Under the pieces are notes generated by a model. That model saw nothing but the letters and a program-made list of their open reading frames with translations, did not search any database and was not told the origin of the DNA. From DATFVJ01 sp963712955 (GTDB lineage Bacteria > Actinomycetota > Actinomycetes > Streptosporangiales > Streptosporangiaceae), in contig CAVQKF010000022.1 of assembly GCA_963712955.1 (NCBI GenBank), positions 114,003 to 178,002 on the forward strand: DNA of 64,000 nucleotides. Reading direction: 5' to 3'. How positions within the stretch are numbered: the stretch's first letter is position 1; every line of letters starts with the position of its first letter. Both the position numbers and the translations under genes were made by a program. This document shows positions 49,164 through 58,712 of this stretch, in pieces.

Positions 49164-50348
49164 TCATGATGGCGTGATCACCGCATCACGTACCGGGACA
49201 TCAGGGTCGGCGAGCCGTACCGGGTCCACGGCAGCGCCGGACGCGACGACACGGCGGCCCTGGACGAGATCGCGCGGCAGGTCCACGGCGAGCAGCGCGG
49301 CAAGCCGGTCTCCAGTCAGCCAGCACGCGGTCCACTTGTCCCCCGCGGGGTCGCCGCGCCAGACCAGGCGGTCCGCGCCGTCATGATGGCCGACGTACTG
49401 CAGCATCCGCCCGAACTGCTCCGACCAGAAGTAGGGCACCGGGTCGTAGATCTCGCTGCCGCCAAGCACGTTGGCCGCCGCCACCTCGGGTGCGCGCAGC
49501 GCGTTGTCCCAGTGCTCGACCCGCAGCCTGCGCCCGTATCTGCGGGACCAGAACGCCGCGCAGTCACCGGCCGCGAAGATGCCGGGCAGCGAGGCCCGCA
49601 GCCCCTCGTCCACCCAGACGCCGTTCCGCAGCCCGATACCGTACCCTGCGAGCCACGCCACGGCCGGCCGGACGCCGACGGCCGTCACGACCTCCTCAGC
49701 CGCAAGCCACGAGCCGCCCGCAAGGACAAGCCCGCCCGGCTGCACAGACTCCACGGCCGTGCCGAGCCGCAGGTCGACGCCGGCCTGCGCATACCAGCGC
49801 TTTGTGTGCGCGCCCACCTCGGCACCGATAGCGGCCGCAAGTGGCGCCCGCGCTGCCTCGACGACGGTCACCACGCACCCGCGCGCGGCCGCGGCGGTCG
49901 CAAGCTCAGCGCCGATCCAGCCTGCGCCGACCACGGCGAGCCGCAGCCCGGGCCGCAGCAGGTCGCGAAGCGAGCGCGCGTCATCGATGGTGCGAAGGAA
50001 ACGCTGCGGCCCGTCGCCTGGCAGCGCCACAGGGACCGCGCCCGTCGCCACCACCAGCCTGTCGAACGGGTGGGTGGCAGAGTCGGTCAGCACAACGCCG
50101 TCTGCCAGGCCCATGGCTGTCTCGCCAAGCCGCAGATCGACGCGGAGCGCGGCGAAATCGGCATCGAGCCTCGTGTCGTCGACGCCGCCGGCGAGCAGTT
50201 GCTTCGACAGCGGTGGCCGGTCATATGGCGCGTGTGGTTCCGCACCGACCAGTGTCACCGCGCCGTCGTAGAGCCGGGCGCGCAGTGCCTCGATGGTGCG
50301 CAGGCCCGCAAGCCCGCCTCCAGCCACGACGACGCGCGAGATGCTCAT
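49164..50348 (-). CDS. FAD-dependent ferredoxin-reductase-like oxidoreductase
   Basis: 394 residues from ATG 50348; the open frame reaches 50645 but the upstream part overlaps the TPP riboswitch and is not family-like. FAD-binding VVVAGGGLAGLRTIEALR at the start, NAD(P)-binding VVGAGWIGAELA in the middle, and the second FAD motif GIFAAGDCAAFWS. The shape is that of rubredoxin/ferredoxin-NAD reductases that serve P450s or dioxygenases. No ferredoxin gene is adjacent. Divergent from the thiO operon. Partner unknown. Confidence 0.9.
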   Translation of the reverse strand: MSISRVVVAGGGLAGLRTIEALRARLYDGAVTLVGAEPHAPYDRPPLSKQLLAGGVDDTRLDADFAALRVDLRLGETAMGLADGVVLTDSATHPFDRLVVATGAVPVALPGDGPQRFLRTIDDARSLRDLLRPGLRLAVVGAGWIGAELATAAAARGCVVTVVEAARAPLAAAIGAEVGAHTKRWYAQAGVDLRLGTAVESVQPGGLVLAGGSWLAAEEVVTAVGVRPAVAWLAGYGIGLRNGVWVDEGLRASLPGIFAAGDCAAFWSRRYGRRLRVEHWDNALRAPEVAAANVLGGSEIYDPVPYFWSEQFGRMLQYVGHHDGADRLVWRGDPAGDKWTACWLTGDRLAALLAVDLPRDLVQGRRVVASGAAVDPVRLADPDVPVRDAVITPS

Positions 50349-50401
50349 TCGGCATAAGGTAGAGCATGAGCCTTCGGTGACAGCACGCCGGAGCCTTCGA
50401 C

Positions 50402-50492
50402 GCGCGGGAGTCCGGTGCGGACCGGGCTGAGAGGGAGGCTGGTGAGCCTCCGACCGTACGAACCTGACCCGGATCATGCCGGCGAAGGGAGC
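50402..50492 (+). promoter_or_regulatory. TPP riboswitch upstream of thiO
   Basis: The conserved THI-box elements are in order: CTGAGA at 50427-50432 after a GCGGACCGGG arm, a variable GC hairpin (GGAGGCT...AGCCTCC), CGTACGAACCTGACCCGGAT at about 50456-50475, and GGCGAAGGGAG at 50481-50491. The GAAGGGAG 3' strand also serves as the thiO Shine-Dalgarno, 8 bases before ATG 50500, so TPP binding should hide it and stop translation. Confidence 0.95.
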
Positions 50493-50499
50493 TGACCGG

Positions 50500-51654
50500 A
50501 TGACCGGTGCACGATACGACGCCGTCATTATCGGCGCGGGGGTGATCGGCCTCGCGATCGCCTGGCGCGCGGCGCAGCGTGGGCTGACCGCCGCGATCAC
50601 GGATCCGCACCCAGGCGCCGGTGCCAGCCATGCCGCCGCCGGCATGCTCGGCCCGGTCTCCGAGACGGCCTACGCCGAGCGGGAACTGCTCGCGCTCGGC
50701 CTGGCCGCGCGGGAGCGCTACCCGTCGTTCGCGGCCGAGCTTACCGAGCTGACCGGCGCCCCGACGGGCTTCAGGCAGACCGGAACCCTGCAGGTCGCCT
50801 ACGACCGCGACGATCTCGCCGTGCTGCACCGGCTGCACGATTTGCAGGTGTCGCGCGGTGTGGAGGCATGGCGGGTCACGGCCAGACAGGCCCGAGGCCT
50901 CGAGCCGATGCTCGCGCCGTCCGTCCGGGGCGGGGTGCACGTGCCGGGCGACGGATCGGTCGATCCGAGGCTGCTCACAGGCGCGCTGCTCAGCGCGGTG
51001 ACACAGGCAGGGGTGAGCCTGCACCGCCAGCAGGTGGCAGAGGTCACGGTGACCGGCGGGCGTGCCTGCGGAGCGTCCCTTGTGGACGGCACCAGGCTTG
51101 CGTCCGCGACCGTTGTGCTCGCGGCCGGCTGGCAGTCCGGCGGGATCGGCGGCGTGCCCGAGGGCGTCCTGCCACCCGTCCGGCCGGTGAAGGGCCAGAT
51201 CCTGCGGCTACGCGGAACCCGCCCCCTGCTGTCCCGCTCCGTCCGCGGCGTGGTGCGCGGATCGTCTGTGTACCTTGTTCCGCGCACGAACGGCGAGCTT
51301 GTCGTGGGCGCGACCCAGGAGGAACTCGGGGACACGCGCGTCACCGCGGGCGGCGTGTGGGAACTGCTGCGTGACGCCCATGAGATCGTCCCTGGTATCA
51401 CCGAGCTCGAGCTCACCGAGGCCGTTGCGGGGCTGCGGCCAGGCACACCGGACAACGCCCCGGTGCTCGGCCCGTCGGCGCTGCCCGGCCTCGTGCTCGC
51501 GACCGGCCACTTCCGCAACGGTGTCCTGCTTGCCCCTGTCACCGCGGATCTCATTGCGGAACTTCTTGATACGCAGCGGCTGCCGCAGGCGGCCACCCGC
51601 TTCTCACCGGCTCGATTCGCGGCGGTGGGCGCCGCGGGGGGTGCGTCAGTATGA
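50500..51654 (+). CDS. thiO: glycine oxidase
   Basis: Oxidises glycine to the imine used for thiazole synthesis. 384 residues from ATG 50500; the ATG at 50476 lies inside the riboswitch and is unlikely. FAD-binding DAVIIGAGVIGLAIAWRA, then HAAAGMLGP, and the C-terminal GLRPGTPDNAPVLGPS and GHFRNGVLLAP motifs. First gene of the riboswitch-controlled thiOSG operon; the end overlaps the thiS start (ATGA). Confidence 0.95.
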   Translation: MTGARYDAVIIGAGVIGLAIAWRAAQRGLTAAITDPHPGAGASHAAAGMLGPVSETAYAERELLALGLAARERYPSFAAELTELTGAPTGFRQTGTLQVAYDRDDLAVLHRLHDLQVSRGVEAWRVTARQARGLEPMLAPSVRGGVHVPGDGSVDPRLLTGALLSAVTQAGVSLHRQQVAEVTVTGGRACGASLVDGTRLASATVVLAAGWQSGGIGGVPEGVLPPVRPVKGQILRLRGTRPLLSRSVRGVVRGSSVYLVPRTNGELVVGATQEELGDTRVTAGGVWELLRDAHEIVPGITELELTEAVAGLRPGTPDNAPVLGPSALPGLVLATGHFRNGVLLAPVTADLIAELLDTQRLPQAATRFSPARFAAVGAAGGASV

Positions 51655-51851
51655 ATGTGATCATCAACGGCCGGCCGTGCCAGCTTGCACAGGGCGCGAC
51701 AGTCGCGCAAGCCGTTATGGCTGTGACCGCTGCCACCAGCGGCGTGGCGGCAGCGGTGAACGACGAGGTGGTGAGCAGGGCCGCGTGGGATGGCACCCAG
51801 GTGGCCGAGGGCGACAGGGTCGAGGTTCTCACCGCGGTGCAGGGAGGCTGA
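51651..51851 (+). CDS. thiS: sulfur-carrier protein ThiS
   Basis: 66 residues with the ubiquitin-like fold and the obligatory C-terminal Gly-Gly (LTAVQGG), which is activated and thiocarboxylated for thiazole formation. AVNDEVVSRAAW is the usual middle motif. ATG overlaps the thiO stop; the stop is immediately followed by the thiG GTG. Confidence 0.95.
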   Translation: MNVIINGRPCQLAQGATVAQAVMAVTAATSGVAAAVNDEVVSRAAWDGTQVAEGDRVEVLTAVQGG

Positions 51852-51852
51852 C

Positions 51853-52613
51853 GTGGACGACCCGCTCGTCATCGCAGGGCAGAAGTTCAGCTCGCGGCTC
51901 ATCATGGGGACGGGAGGCGCGCCGAGCCTGGACGTGCTCGGACGGGCCCTCGACGCGTCAGGCACCGAGCTCACCACGGTGGCGATGCGCCGGGTCGACC
52001 CCGCGGCGCGCGGCTCGGTGTTCGAGTTGCTGCGGCCCGCAGTATCAGGCCGCTGCCCAACACCGCCGGTTGCCACACCGCAGGTGAGGCGGTGCTCACC
52101 GCCAAGATGGCACAGGAGGCGCTCGGCACTGACTGGGTGAAGCTCGAGGTGATCGCCGACGAGCGGACCTTGCTTCCCGACCCCGTGGAACTGCTCGACG
52201 CGGCTGACCTGCTCGTCGCGGACGGTTTCACGGTGCTCCCGTACACCAACGATGATCCGATCCTGGCGCGGCGGCTCGAGCAGGCTGGCTGCGCGGCGGT
52301 GATGCCCCTCGGCGCCCCGATCGGGTCCGGGCTCGGTATGCGCAACCCGCACAACATCGAGCTCATTGTGGAGGCAGCCGCGGTCCCCGTGGTGCTCGAC
52401 GCGGGCATCGGCACCGCGAGCGACGCGGCCATCGCGATGGAGCTTGGCTGCGACGCCGTGCTGCTCGCCACCGCTGTGACCCGGGCCGAGCGGCCGGATC
52501 TGATGGCGGCGGCCATGCGGGACGCGGTCAGCGCCGGCCGGCTCGCCTTTCTGGCCGGGCGGGTGCCACGGCGGCGTTACGGGCAGGCCTCGACGCCGCC
52601 GCCGTCGCATTGA
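51853..52613 (+). CDS. thiG: thiazole synthase (single-base frameshift near 52041)
   Basis: Builds the thiazole ring from ThiS-thiocarboxylate, dehydroglycine and DXP. GTG 51853 opens with DDPLVIAGQKFSSRLIMGTG, but after ELLRPA the frame is lost; one missing base near 52039-52043 restores IRPLPNTAGCHTAGEAVLTA, which leads into KLEVIADERTLLPD (Schiff-base Lys), MPLGAPIGSGLG and VLDAGIGTASDA. The corrected protein is about 254 residues, normal for ThiG. Probably a sequencing indel, since the flanks are perfectly conserved. Confidence 0.93.
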
Positions 52614-52740
52614 GCCGCCGCCGGACCTCGACCCGGATAAGCCGCGGAGTCAGCATTTGACGGCGGGCAGTCACCGCACGGCGCGCTTCTACACTTTGGC
52701 GCGGCAAAGAAGCGGCAACTATCCGTAGACTGCATCGCAA

Positions 52741-55063
52741 ATGGACGCGACGCTTGCGGATCCCCTGCTCGGGCACCTGCTCGACGGGCGCTACCGTGTC
52801 GAGTCCCGCATCGCTCGCGGCGGGATGGCCACGGTCTACGTCGCCACTGACACCCGGCTTGACCGGACGGTGGCGGTGAAGATCATGCACAGAGAACTGG
52901 CAAGCGACGCCGATTTCGTCCGCCGGTTCATCGGGGAGGCGAAATCGGTAGCGCGCCTTTCCCACCCGAACGTGGTTGCCGTCTTCGACCAGGGCAGCGA
53001 CGGCGAGCACCTGTACCTGGCCATGGAATATGTGCCTGGCCGGACCCTGCGCGACCTGCTGGGCGAGCGCGGGCGGCTCGGGCCTGAGGACGCGCTCGAC
53101 CTCATGATGCCCGTCCTGGCCGGGCTGGGCGCCGCGCATCAGGCGGGCTTCGTGCACAGGGACGTCAAGCCCGAGAATGTGCTGATCACCCGCGACGGGC
53201 GCGTGAAGGTGGTGGACTTCGGCCTTGCCCGTGCGGTCGCCGAGGCACGCCACACGAAGACGGGCTTGGTGATCGGCACGGTCGCCTACCTGGCACCCGA
53301 GCAGGTCTCAAGCGCTACAGCGGATGCCCGCAGCGACGTCTACGCGGCCGGCGTCATGTTGTTCGAGCTCGTGACCGGCCGTCAGCCGCATACGGCTGAC
53401 ACGCCGCTCGCCGTGGCGTACAAGCACGTCAACGAGACCGTCCCAGCGCCGTCCAGCCTTGTCCCCGGACTGCCGCAGGCAGTTGACGCCCTGGTGGCGG
53501 CCGCTACGAGCCGGGACCCCGGGCGCCGGCCTGATGACGCCGGCCAGCTGCTGCGCGCTGTCTTCGGCACCCGCCGCCGCCTGCCAGGCGGATCGGCTTT
53601 CGCACCCGGTGCCTGGATACCGTCGCCTGGACCGGACGGCCAGCCTGGGCAGCAGGCGTATCCCGGCCAGCCTGGACAGCAGGCGTACCCCGGCCAGCCT
53701 GGCCAGCAGGGACCCCGGCCAGCCTGGGCAGCAGGCGTACCCCGGCCAGCCTGAGCAGCATCCGGCGGGCGGGGCGCCCTATGGGCCCGGTTGGCCGACG
53801 CACGGCGGCATGCCTCCTGACCAGTCGCTCCCGCCCGGGCTTCCCCCATCTGGGCAGCCCCAGGCTGGCGGCGACGAGCCGCAGCACTCGATGATCTTCG
53901 GTATTCCAGGCGTTCCCGGTGTCGCCGCGCTGCCGGCATTCGCCACGGGCTCGCAGAGCGGTGGTACCAGCGTCTTCGACGACGCCCCACAGATGAGCGG
54001 CCAGCAGATGAGCGGCCAGCAGATGAGCGGCCAGCAGATGAGCGGCCAGCAGATGAGCGGCCAGCAGATGAGCGGCCAGCAGATGAGCGGCAACCGCCCC
54101 GGATTCTACTTGCCTCCCGAGGGACAGAACAAGACGCTGATCGTCTCGCGCGGGAACGGAGGTGAAGGGCAGCATCACCGCCGCAGCCTGGCCGACTGGC
54201 TTTTCAGCCGCCGGGCCGCCTTTCTGGCCGGCGGTCTCGCCGTGGTGCTCGTGGTCGGCCTCCTCGCCTGGTGGCAGGCGTCTGGGCGGTACACGCGGGT
54301 ACCCGACATGTCGGGTCTCGCCGCGTCGACCGCCGCCACCGAACTGGGCAACTTGGGGTTCAAGGCCAAGATGGGCGCGCCGCAGGCGGATAACCAGGTG
54401 CCCAGGGGTGACGTGACGCGCACGGTACCGCGCAGCGGTAGCCATGTGCTGAACGGCGCCACCATCACCTTGATCTCATCTGCTGGCCCGCGCATGATCT
54501 CGGTACCGAATGTGAGTGGGAAGGCGGTCGCCGACGCACAGAAGGCACTCGAGGCTGCCGGGCTGACAACTGGGGCTGTGCAGCAGCAGACCTCGCCAAC
54601 GGTCCCGCAGAATGAGGTGATCAGCACCGATCCGCTCGCAGGGACGTCATGGCCCCAGACGAAGCCGGTCAAGCTCACGGTGAGTTCCGGCATCGGGCTT
54701 CCTGACTTCACGGGCCAGCAGAAGCAGGCCGCCGAACAGTGGCTGCAGCAGCACCAGTTGCAGGTACAGGAGCAGGCGGCCAGCAGTACGAGCCAGCCGC
54801 AGGACAACGTGATCAGGCAGAGCCCGGCCGCGAATACCTCGATCACACAGGGCGAGGTGGTCACCCTCTACATTTCGACCGGCCCGCCGGTGGTCCAGAT
54901 TCCCGCCGTGACCGGCCTGCCGGTGCGCGACGCCCGCAAGCAGCTAGAGGCGCTCGGGTTCCAGGTCCACGTCGTCGGGTTCGGGCACGGCAGGGTACTC
55001 GCCTACCAGCCGACCGGCCAGGCGGCCAAGGGCGCCACCATCACCCTGGTCGCCCTGCCTTAG
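52741..55063 (+). CDS. PASTA-domain Ser/Thr protein kinase (single-base frameshift near 53712)
   Basis: PknB-type membrane kinase. The kinase domain (about 18-285) has IARGGMATVYVA, Lys47 in VAVKIMH, HRDVKPEN at 139-146, DFG at 159-161 and APE at 185-187. After a GQPGQQAYP repeat linker, one base is missing near 53710-53714; the next frame carries QMSGQ repeats, one transmembrane helix (FLAGGLAVVLVVGLLAWW) and four PASTA repeats that bind peptidoglycan fragments. Corrected length is about 774 residues. ATG 52741; a TAGACT hexamer 9 bases upstream might be a -10 for a near-leaderless message. Likely regulates cell-wall growth. Confidence 0.92.
53990..54092. repeat. 15-bp CAGATGAGCGGCCAG tandem repeat in the kinase gene
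   Basis: Seven copies of a nearly perfect 15-base unit encoding QMSGQ in the cytoplasmic linker between kinase and transmembrane helix. In-frame unit length allows copy-number change without loss of the protein. Confidence 0.9.
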
Positions 55064-55207
55064 ACCGGCCAGCGGATCGCCCCGGAATCGCCCCCTCGTA
55101 CCAATGCCATGATCTAACGCTCTATCCGCTCGGCGCCGCTCATCCGTGTGCACGTCCAACCACGGGCGCTCCGCTTGGGTGAGAGTGACCCTCTAAGCTT
55201 GGCGATC

Positions 55208-56089
55208 GTGCCGCAGCGACCGATCGGCGCCCACGTGCCCGTCGCAGGCGGGCTCGCCACCGCCGGCCTGCGGTACGCGGCCGCGGTGGGCGCCGAGGCG
55301 ATCCAGGTGTTCGTCTCCAATCCGCGCGGCTGGGCACTGACGCCGGGCGATCAGGCGCAGGACGCCGCGCTGGCACGCCGCGCCGGGCTGCCTGTTTTCG
55401 TGCACGCCTCCTATCTGGTCAACCTGGGCTCGCCGGACACGGTGACCGCCGGCCGCTCGGTGGCATCGCTGCGGCACGCACTGCGCCGTGGTGCCCAGAT
55501 CGGCGCGCGCGGGGTGGTCGTGCACACGGGATCGGCCGTGCGAGGCGATCGGGCTGTGGCGCTCCGCCAGGTCAGGGAGCTGCTGCTGCCCGTGCTCGAC
55601 GAGATCGGGGACCAGGGCCCCGACGTGCTGCTCGAATCGATGGCCGGTCAGGGACAAATGCTCTGCGCGGCTGTCGCCGACTTCGGCCCCTACCTTGACG
55701 CACTCGAGCGGCACCCGCGGGCGGGAGTCTGCCTGGACACCTGCCACGCGTACGCGGCCGGCCACGATCTCGCCGCGCCAGGCGGCGTCGCGGCGACGCT
55801 CGACGCGCTGCACGCCGCCGCAGGGCCCGGCAGGCTGAAGCTGGTGCACGCCAACGACGCCAAAGATCCATGCGGGTCGCGGCGCGACCGGCACGAGAAC
55901 ATCGGCGCCGGGCACATCGGCACGGAGCCGTTCCGCGAACTGCTGCGCCACCCGCTCACCGCGGGTGTCCCTTTCATCGTCGAGACTCCAGGGCACGCCG
56001 CGGCGCAGGCACGCGACGTGGCCACGCTCAAGTCCCTCAGGGGACGCCCGGCTGCCCGCCGGAGCGCGCGCGCCCGCACCGCACCGTGA
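55208..56089 (+). CDS. nfo: endonuclease IV (AP endonuclease)
   Basis: Cleaves DNA at abasic sites; zinc TIM barrel. 293 residues from GTG 55208. Motifs: IGAHVPVAGGLATAG, EAIQVFVSNPRGW, VFVHASYLVNLGSP, GVVVHTGS, VLLESMAGQG, GVCLDTCHAYAAGHD, KLVHANDAKDPCGS and ENIGAGHIG, containing the His/Asp/Glu zinc ligands. A GTG 60 bases upstream (55148) is in frame. For 55208 a TAAGCT hexamer ends 8 bases before the start codon with no Shine-Dalgarno, so the message may be leaderless. Confidence 0.92.
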   Translation: MPQRPIGAHVPVAGGLATAGLRYAAAVGAEAIQVFVSNPRGWALTPGDQAQDAALARRAGLPVFVHASYLVNLGSPDTVTAGRSVASLRHALRRGAQIGARGVVVHTGSAVRGDRAVALRQVRELLLPVLDEIGDQGPDVLLESMAGQGQMLCAAVADFGPYLDALERHPRAGVCLDTCHAYAAGHDLAAPGGVAATLDALHAAAGPGRLKLVHANDAKDPCGSRRDRHENIGAGHIGTEPFRELLRHPLTAGVPFIVETPGHAAAQARDVATLKSLRGRPAARRSARARTAP

Positions 56090-56162
56090 CATCACAGACG
56101 GCAGCCACGCCCGGGGCGGCGCAGCCACGCGGAGGCCCGCCGAATGCGCTAAGCTATGAGCC

Positions 56163-56237
56163 GTGCGTCAGCAGTTTTGGTTTTGGTATGGCCACCGGCC
56201 CGGAGTCCGGACGGTCGCCCGCCAGACGCTGCACTGA
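56163..56237 (+). CDS. aromatic-codon leader peptide of aroF
   Basis: GTG 56163 opens a 24-residue peptide, MRQQFWFWYGHRPGVRTVAR and four more residues. Phe, Trp, Phe, Trp and Tyr occupy five successive codons (5-9), the end products of the pathway begun by AroF. TAAGCT at 56150-56155 lies 7 bases before the GTG, as in leaderless leader ORFs of actinomycetes. Its stop is 13 bases before the terminator stem. Ribosome stalling at these codons should prevent terminator formation (attenuation). An overlapping ATG frame at 56156 lacks such a pattern. Confidence 0.8.
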   Translation: MRQQFWFWYGHRPGVRTVARQTLH

Positions 56238-56250
56238 CGGAGCGACCTGA

Positions 56251-56290
56251 CGAAAGCCCCGGGCCGGAGCGGCCCGGGGCTTTCGTCGTC
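56251..56290 (+). terminator. aroF attenuator terminator hairpin
   Basis: A perfect 16-bp stem: CGAAAGCCCCGGGCCG at 56251-56266 pairs with 56270-56285 around a GAG loop, followed by TCGTCT. It lies between the leader peptide and aroF (ATG 56317), so it is read through when aroF is expressed. Strong enough to stop RNA polymerase even without a U-tract, as usual in high-GC genomes. Confidence 0.88.
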
Positions 56291-56316
56291 TGAGGACCGG
56301 ACAAGGGAGAGAAACC

Positions 56317-57360
56317 ATGGTCGTCGTGATGGCCCAGGAAGCAACCGCGCAGGACGTCGACGCGGTCGTCGACCTCGTGCGAACCGCAGGTGGCGAGGCG
56401 TTCGTCAGCAGCGGCGTGTCCCGCACGATCGTCGGGCTGGTTGGCGACATCGACCAGTTCCAAGCGCTGAACCTGCGCAGCCTGCCGGGCGTGACCGACG
56501 TCGTGCGGATCTCTGTCCCTTACAAGCTCATCAGCAGGGAGAACCATCCGGACCGGTCGGTTGTCCGGGTCGGCGGGGTACCGATCGGCCCGGACACCCT
56601 CACCGTCATCGCGGGCCCGTGCGCAGTCGAGACCCCGCAGCAGGCGCTCGCCGCCGCGCAGATGGCGAAGGCCGCAGGCGCTTCACTGCTCCGCGGCGGC
56701 GCGTACAAACCGCGAACGTCGCCCTACGCGTTCCAGGGGCTCGGCGAGAAGGGCCTGAAGATCCTCGCCGACGTACGTGCGGAGACTGGGCTTCCCGTGG
56801 TGACCGAGGTGGTCGACGTGGTCGATGTCGAACTGGTTGCCGGTTACGCAGACATGCTCCAGATCGGCACCCGCAACATGCAGAACTTCGCGCTGCTCCG
56901 GGCGGCAGGGAGGGCAGGCAAGCCGGTCATGCTGAAGCGGGGGATGAACGCCACCATCGAGGAATGGCTGATGGCCGCCGAGTACATCGCGCAGCGCGGC
57001 AACCTCGACATCGTGCTGTGCGAGCGGGGCATCCGCACCTTCGAGACGGCCACGAGGAACACCCTGGACATCAGCGCCGTGCCTGTCGCTCAGCGGCTGT
57101 CGCACCTGCCCGTCATCGTGGATCCTTCGCACTCAGGCGGGCGACGCGAACTTGTGCTCCCGCTCTCCAGGGCGGCGATCGCGGTCGGCGCCGACGGGAT
57201 CATCGTGGATGTCCACCCCTACCCGGAGATGGCACTCTGTGACGGCGCCCAAGCGCTCGTCGGCGGCGACATCCGCGAGCTTGCCAGCGTCGCGCAGCAC
57301 CTGCCGCCGATCGTGGGACGCACCCTCGCGCCCGCGCCCGAGCGTGTGCCGACCGGCTGA
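56317..57360 (+). CDS. aroF: 3-deoxy-7-phosphoheptulonate synthase (class I beta, with N-terminal ACT/ferredoxin-like domain)
   Basis: First step of aromatic amino acid synthesis: PEP plus erythrose 4-phosphate. 347 residues. The N-terminal 75 residues (MVVVMAQEATAQDVDAVVDL, FVSSGVSRTIVGLVGD) form the small regulatory domain of Thermotoga-type enzymes. The barrel has IAGPCAVET, LLRGGAYKPRTSPYAFQGLG, QIGTRNMQNFALL, KRGMNATIEEWL, and DPSHSGGRRELV (metal site). Start ATG 56317 has GGGAGAG 6 bases upstream, after the attenuator. Convergent with thiI, with 9 bases between the stops. Feedback inhibition through the N-terminal domain is known for relatives. Confidence 0.96.
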   Translation: MVVVMAQEATAQDVDAVVDLVRTAGGEAFVSSGVSRTIVGLVGDIDQFQALNLRSLPGVTDVVRISVPYKLISRENHPDRSVVRVGGVPIGPDTLTVIAGPCAVETPQQALAAAQMAKAAGASLLRGGAYKPRTSPYAFQGLGEKGLKILADVRAETGLPVVTEVVDVVDVELVAGYADMLQIGTRNMQNFALLRAAGRAGKPVMLKRGMNATIEEWLMAAEYIAQRGNLDIVLCERGIRTFETATRNTLDISAVPVAQRLSHLPVIVDPSHSGGRRELVLPLSRAAIAVGADGIIVDVHPYPEMALCDGAQALVGGDIRELASVAQHLPPIVGRTLAPAPERVPTG

Positions 57361-57369
57361 TACGGTCCG

Positions 57370-58653
57370 CTAGCCCGCCTGGCCCACCGGCGTTGGATGG
57401 TACTCCTGCGCCGAGGAGACCAACCCGTCGACGAGCTCATCCGCGCCGAGCCTGCGCTCGATCACGCGCAGGTCGGCGGCATTCGCCCGCGTCTCGACCC
57501 GGCGGGGTGTCAGCAGCGTACAGCAGTCCTGGTCGGGTAGCTCAGAAATGGCGAGCGTGCGGATGCGGCGCGCCTCGGCCATGATCTCGGTCTTGTCCCA
57601 GCCGATCAGCGGGCGCAGGATCGGCAGCGCGACCGCGTCGTCGAGCGCAGTGATGTTGGCCAGGGTCTGGCTGCTCACCTGGCCAAGCGAATCGCCCGTG
57701 ACCAGCGCGGCCGCGCTGAGCTTGCCAGCAAGCGCCTCGCCGGTCATGAGCATGAGCCTGCGCTGCGCCATGATCTGCAGCCGCTCGGCGCCACTGGCCG
57801 CGAGCCGCTGCTGGGTCTTGCCGAACGCCACCACGAACAGCCGGGACCGGCCCTGGAACTGGTCGAGTTCCCTGATCAGGGCGTACGCCTTATATATCGA
57901 CTCCGGGCCCGTCAGCGGCATGCCTGAAAAATGCAGGAAGTCGCAGCGCAGACCACGGCGCATCATCCGGTAGGCCGCCACAGGCGAGTCGATGCCGCCC
58001 GACATCAGCACGAGGGCCCGCCCGCTCATCCCAACCGGCAGGCCGCCCTGCCCGGGCGTGCCACCGGTGAAGACGAACACTTCCTCGGTGTCGACCTCTA
58101 CGAACACCCGGGTGTCCGGGTGGCTCAGGTTGACGGCAAGGCCGTGCGCCTGCTGTATGCGGGTGCCGATGTGCGCCGCGAGTTCGGTTGATCGCATCGG
58201 GAAGCGCTTGTCCCTGCGCCGCGCGCGCACACCGAACGTGCCCGTCGCCCCGGCGGTCAGTTCCACCGCCGCCGCGGCTGCGGCGTCCGGGTCCTTACGC
58301 ACCCGTAGCGCGCGGTGAACCCGGACGATCCCCATCACCGAGGAGACCCGCCTGGCCACAGCGTCGACCGTCTCGACTGGGTCCACGCGGCCGTCCTCGA
58401 CCACGTCAGCGGCCACGTCCTGCAAGCCCTTCGCGCCGGGATCGCCCCGGCCGCCCTGCTCGGTGTTGACGCGGAGCACCATGACACCCTCGCGGCGCCA
58501 CACGTCGACATTCAGATCGACCTCGCGGAGGGCGGCACGGATGTTGTCGTACAGCATCCGTTCGAAGCGCTGGCGGTTGCGCCCCTTCAGGACGATCTCA
58601 CCGAGCTTGAGCAGGACGCACGGCTCGGGCACGTCGATGGCAGGCACGACCAT
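57370..58653 (-). CDS. thiI: tRNA 4-thiouridine synthase ThiI (no rhodanese domain)
   Basis: 427 residues from ATG 58653. The open frame reaches 59049 but that part is 17-bp-repeat DNA. N-terminal ferredoxin-like region with LKLGEIVLKGRNRQRFE, a THUMP domain (about 95-195), and the adenylating PP-loop LVLMSGGIDSPVA at 215-227. A DQDCCTLLTPRRVETRA segment holds the conserved sulfur-transfer Cys of the synthase domain. The C-terminal rhodanese domain of E. coli ThiI is missing, as in most Gram-positives. In thiamine synthesis it would thiolate ThiS only with another sulfur donor. Confidence 0.94.
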   Translation of the reverse strand: MVVPAIDVPEPCVLLKLGEIVLKGRNRQRFERMLYDNIRAALREVDLNVDVWRREGVMVLRVNTEQGGRGDPGAKGLQDVAADVVEDGRVDPVETVDAVARRVSSVMGIVRVHRALRVRKDPDAAAAAAVELTAGATGTFGVRARRRDKRFPMRSTELAAHIGTRIQQAHGLAVNLSHPDTRVFVEVDTEEVFVFTGGTPGQGGLPVGMSGRALVLMSGGIDSPVAAYRMMRRGLRCDFLHFSGMPLTGPESIYKAYALIRELDQFQGRSRLFVVAFGKTQQRLAASGAERLQIMAQRRLMLMTGEALAGKLSAAALVTGDSLGQVSSQTLANITALDDAVALPILRPLIGWDKTEIMAEARRIRTLAISELPDQDCCTLLTPRRVETRANAADLRVIERRLGADELVDGLVSSAQEYHPTPVGQAG

Positions 58654-58712
58654 AGTGTGCCAGGTACCTGACCATTGCCGGTCCGCGCGGGACATTTGGC
58701 CCCCCCGCCAGC

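Noticed and set aside
56156..56290. 44-codon ORF from ATG 56156 as the aroF leader
   Set aside because: It runs through the terminator and lacks runs of aromatic codons; the overlapping GTG 56163 frame has FWFWY and stops before the hairpin.
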